A DNA stretch of 64,000 nt from Nitrospirota bacterium. Lineage in GTDB: Bacteria; Nitrospirota; Nitrospiria; Nitrospirales; UBA8639. This document shows positions 39,108 to 48,750 of the stretch, piece by piece. The notes beneath the pieces were generated by a model. That model ran no database searches and was not told the DNA's origin. It worked only from the letters and a program-made list of their open reading frames with translations. The stretch is taken from the NCBI GenBank assembly GCA_003695915.1, contig RFGF01000104.1, positions 1-64,000 of the forward strand, in the 5' to 3' direction. The position numbers and the translations under genes were made by a program. Positions within the stretch are counted from its first letter, which is position 1. Every line of letters begins with the position of its first letter.

Positions 39108-42100
39108 CTATCCCAAGGTCCCGGAACGAACGCCGACGACGTGGGGTCGATAATCGCGCGAGGCATTGACCGAGGCAAGCTGGGTCAAGTGATCGAGAAC
39201 CGATGGGGACAGCGTGGCCATGACGCGTTCATCGTTGATCACGTGGTGCAAGAGTCGATCGCCGATGGCTCGCCCGAGAGCGGGTTGCTGGCAAAGAACA
39301 TCGGCCAAAGGCCGAAGCCGACGATCAGACACCAACGCTGCAATGGGAACGGGGGCAAGATGCGCAGTATGCGGATCCTGATTCTGGACAGAATACTGCT
39401 CTGTGCGAAGGAGAACCTATCCGTCTACGGTTCCTTTTCCTCGGATCCGCTGCCGCACCCGACCTGGCCGCGCTAGCCCGACCGAGGGCCGGACCGGACG
39501 AATGCTCAAGCCGCTGGTCGGACGCAGGCGCGGATGGTCGTATCCCTTGAAGGGCACAAAGAATTCATCCAATCGACGGCCGGCTTGCAACATTTGCCTG
39601 GCGCGGGTTCCGAAAGCATCGAGATCGTTTCCTCGGGCATCGGTGATACTCTCCGTTTGGGCGTCGTCGCCCAAAATAATGATCGTCCCCGTGAGAATCA
39701 GCAGAATGGCATCCCACACCGGCGTACGCGGCGCGGTGCAGAGTTTCGAAAACGGCATATAGTGCAGCCGTCCCCAGCGCCATTCGCCACCCCGATAGGT
39801 ACTGCTCCCCCGATATTCGAATCGATTTCGATCGGGATCGACCGTCAGTTCCTTTAACGTGTTGTGGAAGTTGGGATTGCAAATCGTGATGCACCAGGGC
39901 TTTCGGCTAGAATCCCACGCCACAGGCAGAATGCAATGAGGGGCCCTGCTGAAATCGTAGTCTTGCGAGAGGCACAACACGGGATGATTGCCGCGTTCGA
40001 ATTCGCGCCGGATTCGAGTGAACACATCTTTGGGATCGTGCGTATTGCCGGTGACGAACTCGCCCAAAAACCACCAAATGGGGCCGGCTCCTACTTGATA
40101 GCAATGCTTGATGTTGAATTCCCGGCGGACGGATTCCCACTTCGTGAACCGGTTGATCGGCAAGCTGTAGATACTCGATTGTTTTCGGACATAAATGGCC
40201 TCCAAAGACATGCCAAAGCAATTGCCGTTGCTCGCGAGGTCTTCCACGACCAACTCGTAAAACGCTTTGTCCAGCCAATCAGTGATATCCCACCATTCGG
40301 TTTCGCTGTCCACATCTCGAAAGGCACTGGCATGCTGAGACCAGGTCAGCGTCTTGGTGCCTTTGTTCGCCACGCCCCAAAACTTCTCCGTTTCGGACAG
40401 GGTCTTGGGATCGATTTTGGGCTTGACCGACCAGGTCAGTGACCGGATTTTCGAAAAGGATCCGACCCGATAGACACCGTTGTTCTCGCGTAACCCCCAG
40501 CCGTTGGCCGCATGGAGTTCCTTCGTATATTTTCCCAGATGGTCGTCTTTTCCCGGATCGGCATCCCAGATATCGACGGAAAAAATGATCCGCTGATTGA
40601 GTTTGTTGGGCACGATCGTGGCTGGAATCGTGAGATTGACGTCTTTGATATTGCGACCGCCCCAGTCCCCGCTGCAGGGATGCCGCTTGTTGTACAGAGT
40701 CCGCCCGCCATCCCGCACTTTCACGTAGCAGTAGAGGTCGTTTTGCCCCATCAGGAACCCTTCGCTTTCTCGTGAATGAATCCGCCCCAAAAAGATGGTA
40801 AAGGGACGCGCGACGATCATGCTGTTCCAGCTTCCATACCACAGCAAGCTCGCGGACTCGAACGTGTTCATACGTCCGGCATCGGCATGCCGGGGAATGT
40901 CCGCTTCATCAGAAGTCGGGAACCCTAAATTACCCAATGGGCCATTGAGGTCTTGATACTTTTTGTGAATATCGCCATGCACTTCATGAGCACCGGTTCG
41001 GCCGCTCCAGTAAATCGTGGCATGTTCAAATTCCGAGAACTTGCCAATGACCCTGTCATTCTTTTTGACATCCGATTCGTTCGTGACCGGAAATCCCCAT
41101 TTCCGTACACTCCCCGTCGCGATGTATTTCGCTAAAATGGCGCCGTGGACTTCATATGCCGTGGGCTCGCCGGCGCGGTGATACATCCGCCCGCCTTGAA
41201 AGATTTGCTCCGTCCCTCCGGGCACCGGGCGCGCCGTTCGGGTCGGGAATCCCAAGAAACTCGATTCACCGAGATGCTCGTAATCCAGATACATTTGATC
41301 TTGGACGGGAACCGCACCGGTTCGGGACGACCAATAAATAGCCCCGCGACTGAAGACACTCTTCCGACCACCCGCGCGGGTCGTGGGGGGGATTCGTCAC
41401 TCACGAGGTAGCCGAGGGATGAACGCCCGCGCATGCGCTGATATTGGGCATAAATCGCTCCGTGTATTTCAAAGGCCGCGTCCAAGCTGTCGTGATACAT
41501 GATGCCGCCACGTTGATAGGCTTGGAAGTATGCACCCATGTTCCGGTCAAATGACAGGGCCGCCGTCGGCCTTCCCAACGCAATCCTGCGCTTGACGTCC
41601 TCATATATATGAACCATTCGGGATGGCTTCGTCGTTCGTCCAGCCGACTTTCGACATCTTCGGGTATCCCCGAGTACCACTGGAAAAGCGCCAACTTCCC
41701 GTTGAAATGATGGCGACGTCCATCGACCCACGTTCCCAAGAAAAGATCTTGCCCGCGGCCGGCATTCAGCCGTCCATCGGGGAACGCATGGACCGTCACG
41801 ATCGCATCGTCGACGAACAATGCCGCCGTGTCCATATCATACACCAAGGTCGTGCTATACCATTGGCCGGTTTTCAGTGCGAGACGAAATTGGCTTGTCG
41901 GTCCAGCCCATCCGGCCGCTTTATTCCCCACCGTCGCCACGAGGACTGGACGATCCGAGCGCGTTCCTTTATCCAGAAAGATGGCAAAGGGGAGAGCCGT
42001 GCTTTCCGCAAGATTCTGCCGGCTTTGAATAGGCCGTTTGGCTTGAAACACCAGACGGATACCAAATTAGCGATCATCGAACGAAAGTCCGCCCAATCGG

Positions 42101-42270
42101 CATTGAGCTTTCCCGGTGGCGCCCAAATCCACTGCTCGATCGAAAGCCCCGAGGGCGGTCTCTCCAGGCCCCTGCGTCACGGCGGCATTGGTAAACGATC
42201 CGGAAAAGGTGTCATCAGGATTCGCAAAGTCCGTTGCGGTAAATCGATAGTCGAGCAGTAGTTGCGCCAT
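39108..42270 (-). pseudogene. Broken gene: LamG-like, LGFP-repeat, C2-like and cysteine-peptidase-like protein
   Basis: The gene starts at the ATG at 42270 after AAAGGAGG. The first part resembles a concanavalin A/LamG-like domain (MAQLLLDYRFTATDF, LFVDDAIVTV). LGFP repeats follow (AAFEIHGAIYAQYQ, EVHGAILAKY, LGNLGFPTSDEA), then a C2-like segment (VDIWDADPGKDDHLGKY) and a Cys...His...Asn order (GNCFGMS, HCILPVAWD, CNPN) like papain-fold peptidases, plus a C-terminal hydrophobic helix. Lesions: in-frame TAA at 42067-42069, an (AT)4 tract at 41603-41610 that is 2 bases too long, a C7 tract (G7 on plus at 41385-41391) 1 base too short, and an in-frame TAG at 39417-39419 before about 100 more open codons. 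Sequence error or phase variation could explain the tracts. Confidence 0.7.
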
Positions 42271-42418
42271 GAGATGCCTCCTTTCATCAGAAGCCCGCGC
42301 TCTTCTTGAGCGGCGAGGTTGAAATGGAAAGGGAAACCAATAACTGCAGGAACGTGCAGACTGTCGGCTCTGTGCGTGCTGTGAAGACCGTTCACCTTAA
42401 GCAAGTTGGAGCAAAGAA

Positions 42419-42505
42419 TCAACCCACATGACATAAAAAAAGGAATAGGGCCACAAAGGCCAGCATATCTAAAATGAAAGCCAGAACGATTGCTCGTGCA
42501 TTCAT
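42419..42505 (-). CDS. Possible 28-residue TM peptide
   Basis: A short frame of which almost all is one hydrophobic helix (AIVLAFILDMLAFVALFLFL). No strong ribosome site. Small hydrophobic peptides of this kind occur as subunits of respiratory complexes, but this may be chance. It lies in a 628-base gap before the cytochrome genes. Confidence 0.25.
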   Translation of the reverse strand: MNARAIVLAFILDMLAFVALFLFLCHVG

Positions 42506-42898
42506 GGAACTGTGGAGAACCGCTGTCACAGGCATCTGTGTGACGGGTGCCAACAAAAACGTGGCGAACAACTCACCACGAGCAGAGTCCGGCAAACAAT
42601 GCCCGGAGACTATTTCGAGTTAGACTGCTCAATGGAGAGACAATTCCACCTTTCAAGATCGAGCAACACCGCATGAACGCGCTGATTTGCAGATTGCTTC
42701 ACAAAACGATTTTCTTAAATCTCTGACCCGTTCCCTTGAAATTGCCTCAGGTCAACTTATATTTATAATCAGCGCGCACTGACCAGTGCGATTGCTGGCA
42801 ACCGCTGCACCAGATGCACCGTGTACGAATACGTAATACTTCGTCGCCACTCGTGAGAGTGGGGTCGTGAAGCCGTGCCAGGTCATCGGAGCGCCAGC
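42506..42898. other. Intergenic region before the cytochrome pair
   Basis: About 390 bases without a supported gene; a long minus-strand frame that extends from 43444 into it is a shadow of the cytochrome gene. AT-rich around 42680-42770, where a promoter might lie, but no clear boxes. Confidence 0.35.
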
Positions 42899-43531
42899 GT
42901 GAGCCCAAAAGGACGCCGGATGATCATCCTGGCTGTCCTGTTGGTCGGTCTTCCGGTTCCGTTGTTCGTGGCGGTGGATCGTGTCGTGTATCACTTTGAA
43001 TCGCGCGACACGTTTTGCATTGCCTGCCATCTTCACGAACGCAAGTATAAGGAATTCACCGTTCCGCCTGGACAAGAGGTGAGCCTGGCCGCCAGACACC
43101 ATACGACAAACAAGGTGCGGTGCATCGATTGTCACAAAGGTGAAGGTGTCTGGGAGCGACTTGGGGTGCTCACCATCGCCGCATGGGATACGATCATTTA
43201 TTTCCTGGGCATGCACGAAGAACCGCAACACATGCGATTTCCGCTCGGAAATGCCACATGCCTCAAATGTCACCAAAAAGATCTCGTCCCCAAAGGAGCT
43301 TATGCCACGAAATATCACGATTTGACGCCCCATGCAAATTTGCCGATTCGATGCCCGGAATGCCATGTGGCCCATCCCCATGGTGATCCCAAGCTCGACT
43401 TTCTCGTGCAAGCCCGAGTGATTCCTATTTGCCAGCGCTGTCATCCTACGATGTTCGACGCGGCGGCCTTGGCGACACCATTCCCATTGCTGGTAACGAC
43501 TATGCCGCGAGGCAACGCCCCGGCGTTGTAA
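42899..43531 (+). CDS. Pentaheme NapC/NirT-type membrane cytochrome c
   Basis: About 210 residues. I chose the GTG at 42899 because GGAG stands 7 bases before it; an ATG at 42920 with AAGGA is the alternative. One N-terminal TM helix (IILAVLLVGLPVPLFVAV), then five CxxCH motifs: CIACH near 40, CIDCH 75, CLKCH 121, CPECH 152 and CQRCH 179. NapC/NirT proteins take electrons from quinol and pass them to periplasmic reductases. Five rather than four hemes sets it apart from typical NapC and is closer to NrfH-like relatives. The next gene encodes a monoheme protein. Confidence 0.88.
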   Translation: MSPKGRRMIILAVLLVGLPVPLFVAVDRVVYHFESRDTFCIACHLHERKYKEFTVPPGQEVSLAARHHTTNKVRCIDCHKGEGVWERLGVLTIAAWDTIIYFLGMHEEPQHMRFPLGNATCLKCHQKDLVPKGAYATKYHDLTPHANLPIRCPECHVAHPHGDPKLDFLVQARVIPICQRCHPTMFDAAALATPFPLLVTTMPRGNAPAL

Positions 43532-43575
43532 ACATGCGCATTCAGCTTCTTATTCACTCTCGCAAGGAGGAGATG

Positions 43576-44385
43576 ATGAAACGAACCATGCGTCTATCAC
43601 TCATGGGCCTGTTGGGGTGGTTTTTCGCTGGAAGTGTATCGCTGACACACGCGTATCCGAATGGTCCGCTTTGGTACGTGACGGACATCGGTCCGTATTG
43701 CGCGGGTTGCCATGCCTCGACTAGCACCAAACAGATTCCCGAACACCCGAAGGAATTCGCGGAACAATGGACCATCGAAAAGAAACATTTCGCCGACATC
43801 CAAAAGGCTCAAGCGTATCAAGACCTTTCTCCCGACCAAAAAGATCAACTGATTGCCGCTATCAAGGAAGTCGATGCCCATGCCGCCATCACACTCGATG
43901 CGCCCTCGTCCGTCAAGGCCGGGCAGCAATTTGCTGTGACCGTCACGACACAGGGCGGAGCCGGGCCAGTGATCGGGGTCGCTCTGGTGGATAATGATTT
44001 GCGGTTTCAGTCCAGGCCAATCGCCTCTACCGGGTTTCTCATCAAAGCCCCACCAAAAATTTTCGGTCCCGATGGGAAACAGCAGAAAAAATGGAACGAG
44101 ATGCGGTACAACAAGCTCGACGGCAACATCAACTTTGCCATCGTCTTTGGCGTTGGCGCCGATCTCAAGAACAAGACCTTTGATTCCACGAAAGTGCAAT
44201 GGACCCTTCGTGCGCCGGTCGATCCCGGGACCTACACCATGGCGGCGGTGTTTTTCTATGGAACAGAGAAGGCTTCGCCCCTCGGCACGGTGGAACAGTT
44301 GGGCAGGAAAATGCCCAAAGGCGGGTTCTTAGCTCATTCAGGCCGCATCATGTTCAGCAAGGTCCACACCATCACGGTTCGATGA
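43576..44385 (+). CDS. Periplasmic monoheme protein with beta-rich domain
   Basis: 269 residues from the ATG at 43576, placed correctly after AAGGAGG. Signal peptide (LLGWFFAGSVSLTHA), one heme motif CAGCH near 42-46, a short helical part, then about 170 residues of beta pattern (SSVKAGQQFAVTVTT, VALVDNDLRF, VQWTLRAPVDPGTYTMAAVFF) resembling an immunoglobulin-like domain. It follows the NapC-type gene by 44 bases, so the likely role is electron acceptor or scaffold for it. I cannot name the family. Confidence 0.75.
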   Translation: MKRTMRLSLMGLLGWFFAGSVSLTHAYPNGPLWYVTDIGPYCAGCHASTSTKQIPEHPKEFAEQWTIEKKHFADIQKAQAYQDLSPDQKDQLIAAIKEVDAHAAITLDAPSSVKAGQQFAVTVTTQGGAGPVIGVALVDNDLRFQSRPIASTGFLIKAPPKIFGPDGKQQKKWNEMRYNKLDGNINFAIVFGVGADLKNKTFDSTKVQWTLRAPVDPGTYTMAAVFFYGTEKASPLGTVEQLGRKMPKGGFLAHSGRIMFSKVHTITVR

Positions 44386-44500
44386 CGACCAGCTCGTTCG
44401 TTTTATGGGGTTGGTCCAGAACGGTTATTCTCCCTTGCCACGGGAGACGGCTTCTCTGCGTCCCCGTGGCGCAAACTTTATTCCTTGAGTGCATACCCTT

Positions 44501-45046
44501 TCATTTTTCATGCTGCGTTTGAGGTAAGGCCGCGCCGATACGGGTTAACCCTGCTCGAGCACAGGCTTCATCGAGATGCGCGCCCGGGGCTCCACCGACC
44601 CCGATCCCGCCAACAACTTTTCCTTCTATCACAATGGGGAGGCCGCCTCCCAAAATGAGAATGCGATCGTTCATGTCGCGCAAGGCTTGAATTTCAGGGA
44701 TTTTGACAATGAGGGCTGCCAATTCGTTGGTCGATCGCCGAAGGCTGGCGGCCGTATAGGCTTTTTTGAAACTACTGTCCTGCGTATGAGGTCCGGCGCC
44801 ATCCGCCCGCAACAAAGCCTTGATGTTTCCTCCGGCATCGACGACTGCGGCGCTGACGCGATATCCATCGTGCTGACACTTGGCGACGGCTGCCGCAGCC
44901 GCTTGCTGCGCGAGGGACAACGATACTGAATATTCGCTGACGAGCGCCGACTCGCCATACGCATGGCCAGTCCCCAGCATCACGACAAAACCGAGAGTAG
45001 TCCACAGACGGCATCGTTTCTTCGTCTGGATAGAATTGTGGTCCAT
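44501..45046 (-). CDS. GlcG/HbpS-family protein, exported
   Basis: 181 residues from the ATG at 45046, which follows GGAGGG. Signal peptide with cleavage near AYG. The single domain has the family marks AVVDAGGNIKALLRADGA, SFKKAYTAASL and GGLPIVIEGKVVGGIGVGGA. Some members bind heme or cobalamin, others have unknown ligands. It starts 16 bases after the pcm gene on the same strand and should share its message. Confidence 0.85.
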   Translation of the reverse strand: MDHNSIQTKKRCRLWTTLGFVVMLGTGHAYGESALVSEYSVSLSLAQQAAAAAVAKCQHDGYRVSAAVVDAGGNIKALLRADGAGPHTQDSSFKKAYTAASLRRSTNELAALIVKIPEIQALRDMNDRILILGGGLPIVIEGKVVGGIGVGGAPGAHLDEACARAGLTRIGAALPQTQHEK

Positions 45047-45062
45047 GATAGTAAACCCTCCT

Positions 45063-45728
45063 CTATTCACAAAGAGCGTCGGAGCGTGCTGCCTGCCCCG
45101 TCATCGGGACAAACGAAACGGCAATCAATTCCTCGCGTTGAATTCCTGCCGGTGTGCGCCGCAATCTGATCAATTGCTGGCTCGCCTTGCTAGGACCTAG
45201 GGGAGCCACGAGTCGACCGTGCATCGCCAGTTGATCAATCAATGCCTGCGGGAGTTGCTCGGGAGCTGCCGTTACGATCACCGCATCGAAGGGCGCGTAT
45301 TCAGGCCACCCAACCGATCCATCTCCGATTGTCGATCGAATATTTCGATATCCTAACTCTTCGAAGATCGTACGAGCCCGTTCGGCCAAAGCGGGAACGA
45401 TTTCGATGGTATAGACTCGATCAGCCAATTGACTCAAGATCGCGGTCTGATAGCCGGATCCCGTGCCGATTTCCAAGACCTTCTCATCAGGGCGGAGCTC
45501 CAAAAGTTCCGTCATGAAGGCCACGATATAGGGCTGAGAAATCGTCTGCCCATAGCCGATCGGAATCGGGCAATCCTGGTAGGCGTCAGCCTGATACTCT
45601 TCCGGAACGAAACGGTGGCGCGGAACGCGACGCATGGCCTCCAGTACGGCCTCATTGGTAATGCCCCGGCGGATCAATTGCTCAGCGATCATCTGGTCAC
45701 GTTCTCCTTGACGATTAGTCGCATCCAT
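45063..45728 (-). CDS. pcm: Protein-L-isoaspartate O-methyltransferase
   Basis: 221 residues from the ATG at 45728; the open frame reaches further to 45761 without a ribosome site. It repairs isoaspartyl residues in damaged proteins, using SAM. Motif I LEIGTGSGYQTAIL, the N-terminal VPRHRFVPEEY and IGYGQTISQPYIVAFM are typical. It lies between the KefB-type antiporter gene and the GlcG-like gene in one leftward run. Confidence 0.93.
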   Translation of the reverse strand: MDATNRQGERDQMIAEQLIRRGITNEAVLEAMRRVPRHRFVPEEYQADAYQDCPIPIGYGQTISQPYIVAFMTELLELRPDEKVLEIGTGSGYQTAILSQLADRVYTIEIVPALAERARTIFEELGYRNIRSTIGDGSVGWPEYAPFDAVIVTAAPEQLPQALIDQLAMHGRLVAPLGPSKASQQLIRLRRTPAGIQREELIAVSFVPMTGQAARSDALCE

Positions 45729-45820
45729 GCGCACGAATCTTGTTGGCCGGCGATGTACCACGTTCTCGTCGGATCACCTCGCCCAACCAGCTCGAGCGTG
45801 AGCGTCCGTTCCCAATCCGT

Positions 45821-47854
45821 TCATCCAGGCTGACTGGCGGCCTGCGCTCGATCTACACGACCTTCTGTATCGATGAGCAACGCAAGGGCGCGTCGAATCT
45901 GATCTCGCGATCCCATCAAGACCAACACATCGCCGACTTCGAGCACGGTATCGCTGGGAGGATTGGACCGCGTCGTCCCCGCTCGTGTCAATGCAATCAC
46001 TGTTGCCCCGGTCCGGAAATAGATACCTACGTCCGATAACGACTTTCCGACAGCCGGCGAATCGTCATCGATCCGGCACGTCTCCACTTCCACATCGGCC
46101 AACGTTCCGCGACGCAGATGATGGGCAAGGTCCAGCACTTCTCCACGCCGGAGAATCGCGTACCCTTCTCGCCGGATCTGTTCGGCTTTTTCCACGATGA
46201 CGGATTGGGGAAGCTTGTAGGTTCGCAAGACCAAGGCAAAAATCTCGATGGAGGTTTCAAATTCCTCGGGCACGACCTCATTGGCTCCTAAATCATGGAG
46301 TTCTTCGAGTTCTTTCAAATACCGTGTCCTGACAATAATATGGATGTGGGGATTCAGGCTCCTTGCCAATTGCACCATTCTTCGCGCACCGAAGGGATCG
46401 GACGTGGCGATCACCATCACGCGCGCATTTTCAATGCACGCATGTTTCAACACCGTGGCATTCGTTGCATCGCCATAGAGAATGGACACGCCGGCTTTCT
46501 GCCCGGCCTCGACGAGATCGGCCAAAATCTCGAGCACCACATATGGAATTTCCACTTCTCGCAAGACGCGCGCCAAATTCCGTCCATTCAATCCATACCC
46601 GACGATGATGACATGATCGCGGATCTTGACAGCCGGTTCATCCGAGAATGATCGCGTTCGGCTTTGCTCCCACCAATGATGAAGGCGTTGGAAGGCTTCG
46701 GCGCGCCTGGCGAATTTTGGAGAAACGGAGATCAGAAACGGGGTAATAATCATGGTGAGCACAGAGACGGATAGGAAAATGTTGTACGTCTGAGCGTTCA
46801 ACAAGCCTGCCTGTTGGCCTTCCTGGGCTAAAATGAACGAGAACTCCCCGACTTGCGCGAGCGCCATACCCGCTAGAATGCCTGTACGAATCGGTGCTCC
46901 GCCCACTAAAACGGCCATGGCGCTCGTCAAGAATTTTCCAACGAGGACCGCGATCACAATGGCCGCAATGAGCAGGGGATACGCGAGCAACACGCGCACA
47001 TCCAACAACATGCCGATGGACACAAAAAACAAACTGTTGAAGGTGTCGCGAAAGGGCAAGACTTCCGCTAAGGCTTGGTGACTATAACGGGATTCCGAGA
47101 TCAACAACCCGGCAATAAACGCACCCAGTGCCAGCGAGAGACCGGTCATCGAGACGACCCATGCGGTTCCCAACCCCATTACGATGATCGTGAGCAAAAA
47201 CAATTCGCGGCTCTTGGTTCTGACAATGTGATCCAAGATCCACGGCGCCACAAACCAGGCAGTCACGACAATCAACGCCACGACCAGGAAGGATTGGGCC
47301 AACGCCAGGACGAGATCGCTGAGCGTACCCGGCGTGTGCAGGCCCAGGAGCGGGGTGATCAAAATCATGGGGACCACGGCCAAATCCTGAAAAATCAAAA
47401 TTCCGATCGTCGATCGACCGTGATACGTATCCGTTTCTCCCCGGTCGGCCAGAGCTTTTAACACGATAGCGGTGCTACTTAATGAGAGCAACAGCCCCCA
47501 AAAGATCGCCTCTTCGACGGACAGCCCGATGGCCATCCCTACCGCCACCGTCAGACCGAGTGTGCCGCCGACTTGAAGGGGACCGCTGAGAAGGAGCAGG
47601 CGACGCGAGGTTTTCAAATGCGTCAGTGAGAATTCCAACCCAATGGTGAACAGCAACAACATGACCCCCACTTCTGCGAGGATTTCGATTTGTCCCCGAT
47701 CGGAAATCACATTGAGCCCATGTGGACCCACAAGCGTCCCGGCGACCAAAAATCCGGCGATGGAGGGCAGACGAAATTTTTGAAAGACGTAGACGACGCT
47801 GATCGAGACGAGAAAAATGATCAGCACATCGCGGAGGATTTGCGATTCACTCAT
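45821..47854 (-). CDS. KefB/KefC-type cation:proton antiporter with RCK domain
   Basis: 677 residues. About a dozen TM helices in the first 385 residues, with the CPA2 family pattern (LRLPSIAGFLVAGTLVGPHGL and LGAFIAGLLISES). Then a TrkA-N/RCK NAD-binding domain with GYGLNGRNLA near 417-427 and a C-terminal RCK-C domain. It exchanges K+ or Na+ for H+ under nucleotide control. First gene of a leftward run with pcm and the GlcG-like gene; no glutathione-related ancillary gene (KefF/KefG) is present. Confidence 0.92.
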   Translation of the reverse strand: MSESQILRDVLIIFLVSISVVYVFQKFRLPSIAGFLVAGTLVGPHGLNVISDRGQIEILAEVGVMLLLFTIGLEFSLTHLKTSRRLLLLSGPLQVGGTLGLTVAVGMAIGLSVEEAIFWGLLLSLSSTAIVLKALADRGETDTYHGRSTIGILIFQDLAVVPMILITPLLGLHTPGTLSDLVLALAQSFLVVALIVVTAWFVAPWILDHIVRTKSRELFLLTIIVMGLGTAWVVSMTGLSLALGAFIAGLLISESRYSHQALAEVLPFRDTFNSLFFVSIGMLLDVRVLLAYPLLIAAIVIAVLVGKFLTSAMAVLVGGAPIRTGILAGMALAQVGEFSFILAQEGQQAGLLNAQTYNIFLSVSVLTMIITPFLISVSPKFARRAEAFQRLHHWWEQSRTRSFSDEPAVKIRDHVIIVGYGLNGRNLARVLREVEIPYVVLEILADLVEAGQKAGVSILYGDATNATVLKHACIENARVMVIATSDPFGARRMVQLARSLNPHIHIIVRTRYLKELEELHDLGANEVVPEEFETSIEIFALVLRTYKLPQSVIVEKAEQIRREGYAILRRGEVLDLAHHLRRGTLADVEVETCRIDDDSPAVGKSLSDVGIYFRTGATVIALTRAGTTRSNPPSDTVLEVGDVLVLMGSRDQIRRALALLIDTEGRVDRAQAASQPG

Positions 47855-48042
47855 CGTCGGATCGCCGTGATCTTATCGACAACCGTGCCCGGTGGGGCTC
47901 CCAGCGACTCTTGGTTCCATGCAGTCAGAAGCACAGAGCGCCGAAGGCGTGCGGCTGGCCTTCACCAACCTGATGGCATACCCCGAGGGATGGTGTCAAT
48001 TGAAAATCCAAAGGCAAGGACAGAGAAAGGAGGCAAAGAGCG

Positions 48043-48666
48043 TTAGACGAGCAGATCCTGAAACAGCCAAGGGACTTCGTGTGTGCGACAGCGCTCATAC
48101 GCAGCAATCGCCGCTTCGTCCTGCAACGTGAGACCGATGCTATCCAAACCCTTCAAGAGACAATCTTTTCGAAACGGATCGATGTCGAAAGAAAACTGCT
48201 CGCCGGTTGGACAGGAGACGAGTTGTTGCGGGAGGTCGACGGTCACCTGAAACCCTGCGTGTTCAGAGACCCGTTCGAACAACGTTTGAATCTCGTGCGG
48301 GGCGAGCACCACCGGTAAAATGCCGTTCTGGAAGCAATTGTTATAAAAAATATCGGCGAAACTCGGTGCGAGTATACAACGAAACCCATAATCCAGCAGG
48401 GCCCACGGCGCATGTTCGCGCGAGGAGCCGCATCCGAAATTCTCACGTGTCAACAGAATCGTCGCGCCGCGATATCGCGGTTGATTGATAAAAAAATCCG
48501 GATCGGGTGTTCCATCGGGACGAGTCCGCCAATCGGCAAAGAGTCCTTCTTTCAGCCCCGTGCGACGAATCGTTTTGAGGTATTGCTTGGGAATGATCTG
48601 ATCGGTGTCCACATTGACCCGATTGAGCGGGGCGACGATGCCCGTCAATGTTTGAAACGCTTCCAT
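48043..48666 (-). CDS. leuD: 3-isopropylmalate dehydratase small subunit
   Basis: 207 residues from the ATG at 48666 (MEAFQTLTG), matching the usual N-terminus; upstream 21 codons are unlikely. DTDQIIPKQYLK, the FGCGSSREHAPWAL loop and FADIFYNNCFQNG are diagnostic. With LeuC it isomerises 2-isopropylmalate to 3-isopropylmalate in leucine synthesis. The gene follows leuC with an 84-base gap. Confidence 0.95.
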   Translation of the reverse strand: MEAFQTLTGIVAPLNRVNVDTDQIIPKQYLKTIRRTGLKEGLFADWRTRPDGTPDPDFFINQPRYRGATILLTRENFGCGSSREHAPWALLDYGFRCILAPSFADIFYNNCFQNGILPVVLAPHEIQTLFERVSEHAGFQVTVDLPQQLVSCPTGEQFSFDIDPFRKDCLLKGLDSIGLTLQDEAAIAAYERCRTHEVPWLFQDLLV

Positions 48667-48750
48667 CTCCTGAATCCTTTCGATCTCCTCCTCACGTCCA
48701 AGCCGGCGCGGAGTATCCCTAACCGACACAGTCCCTGAACAATCACGGTG

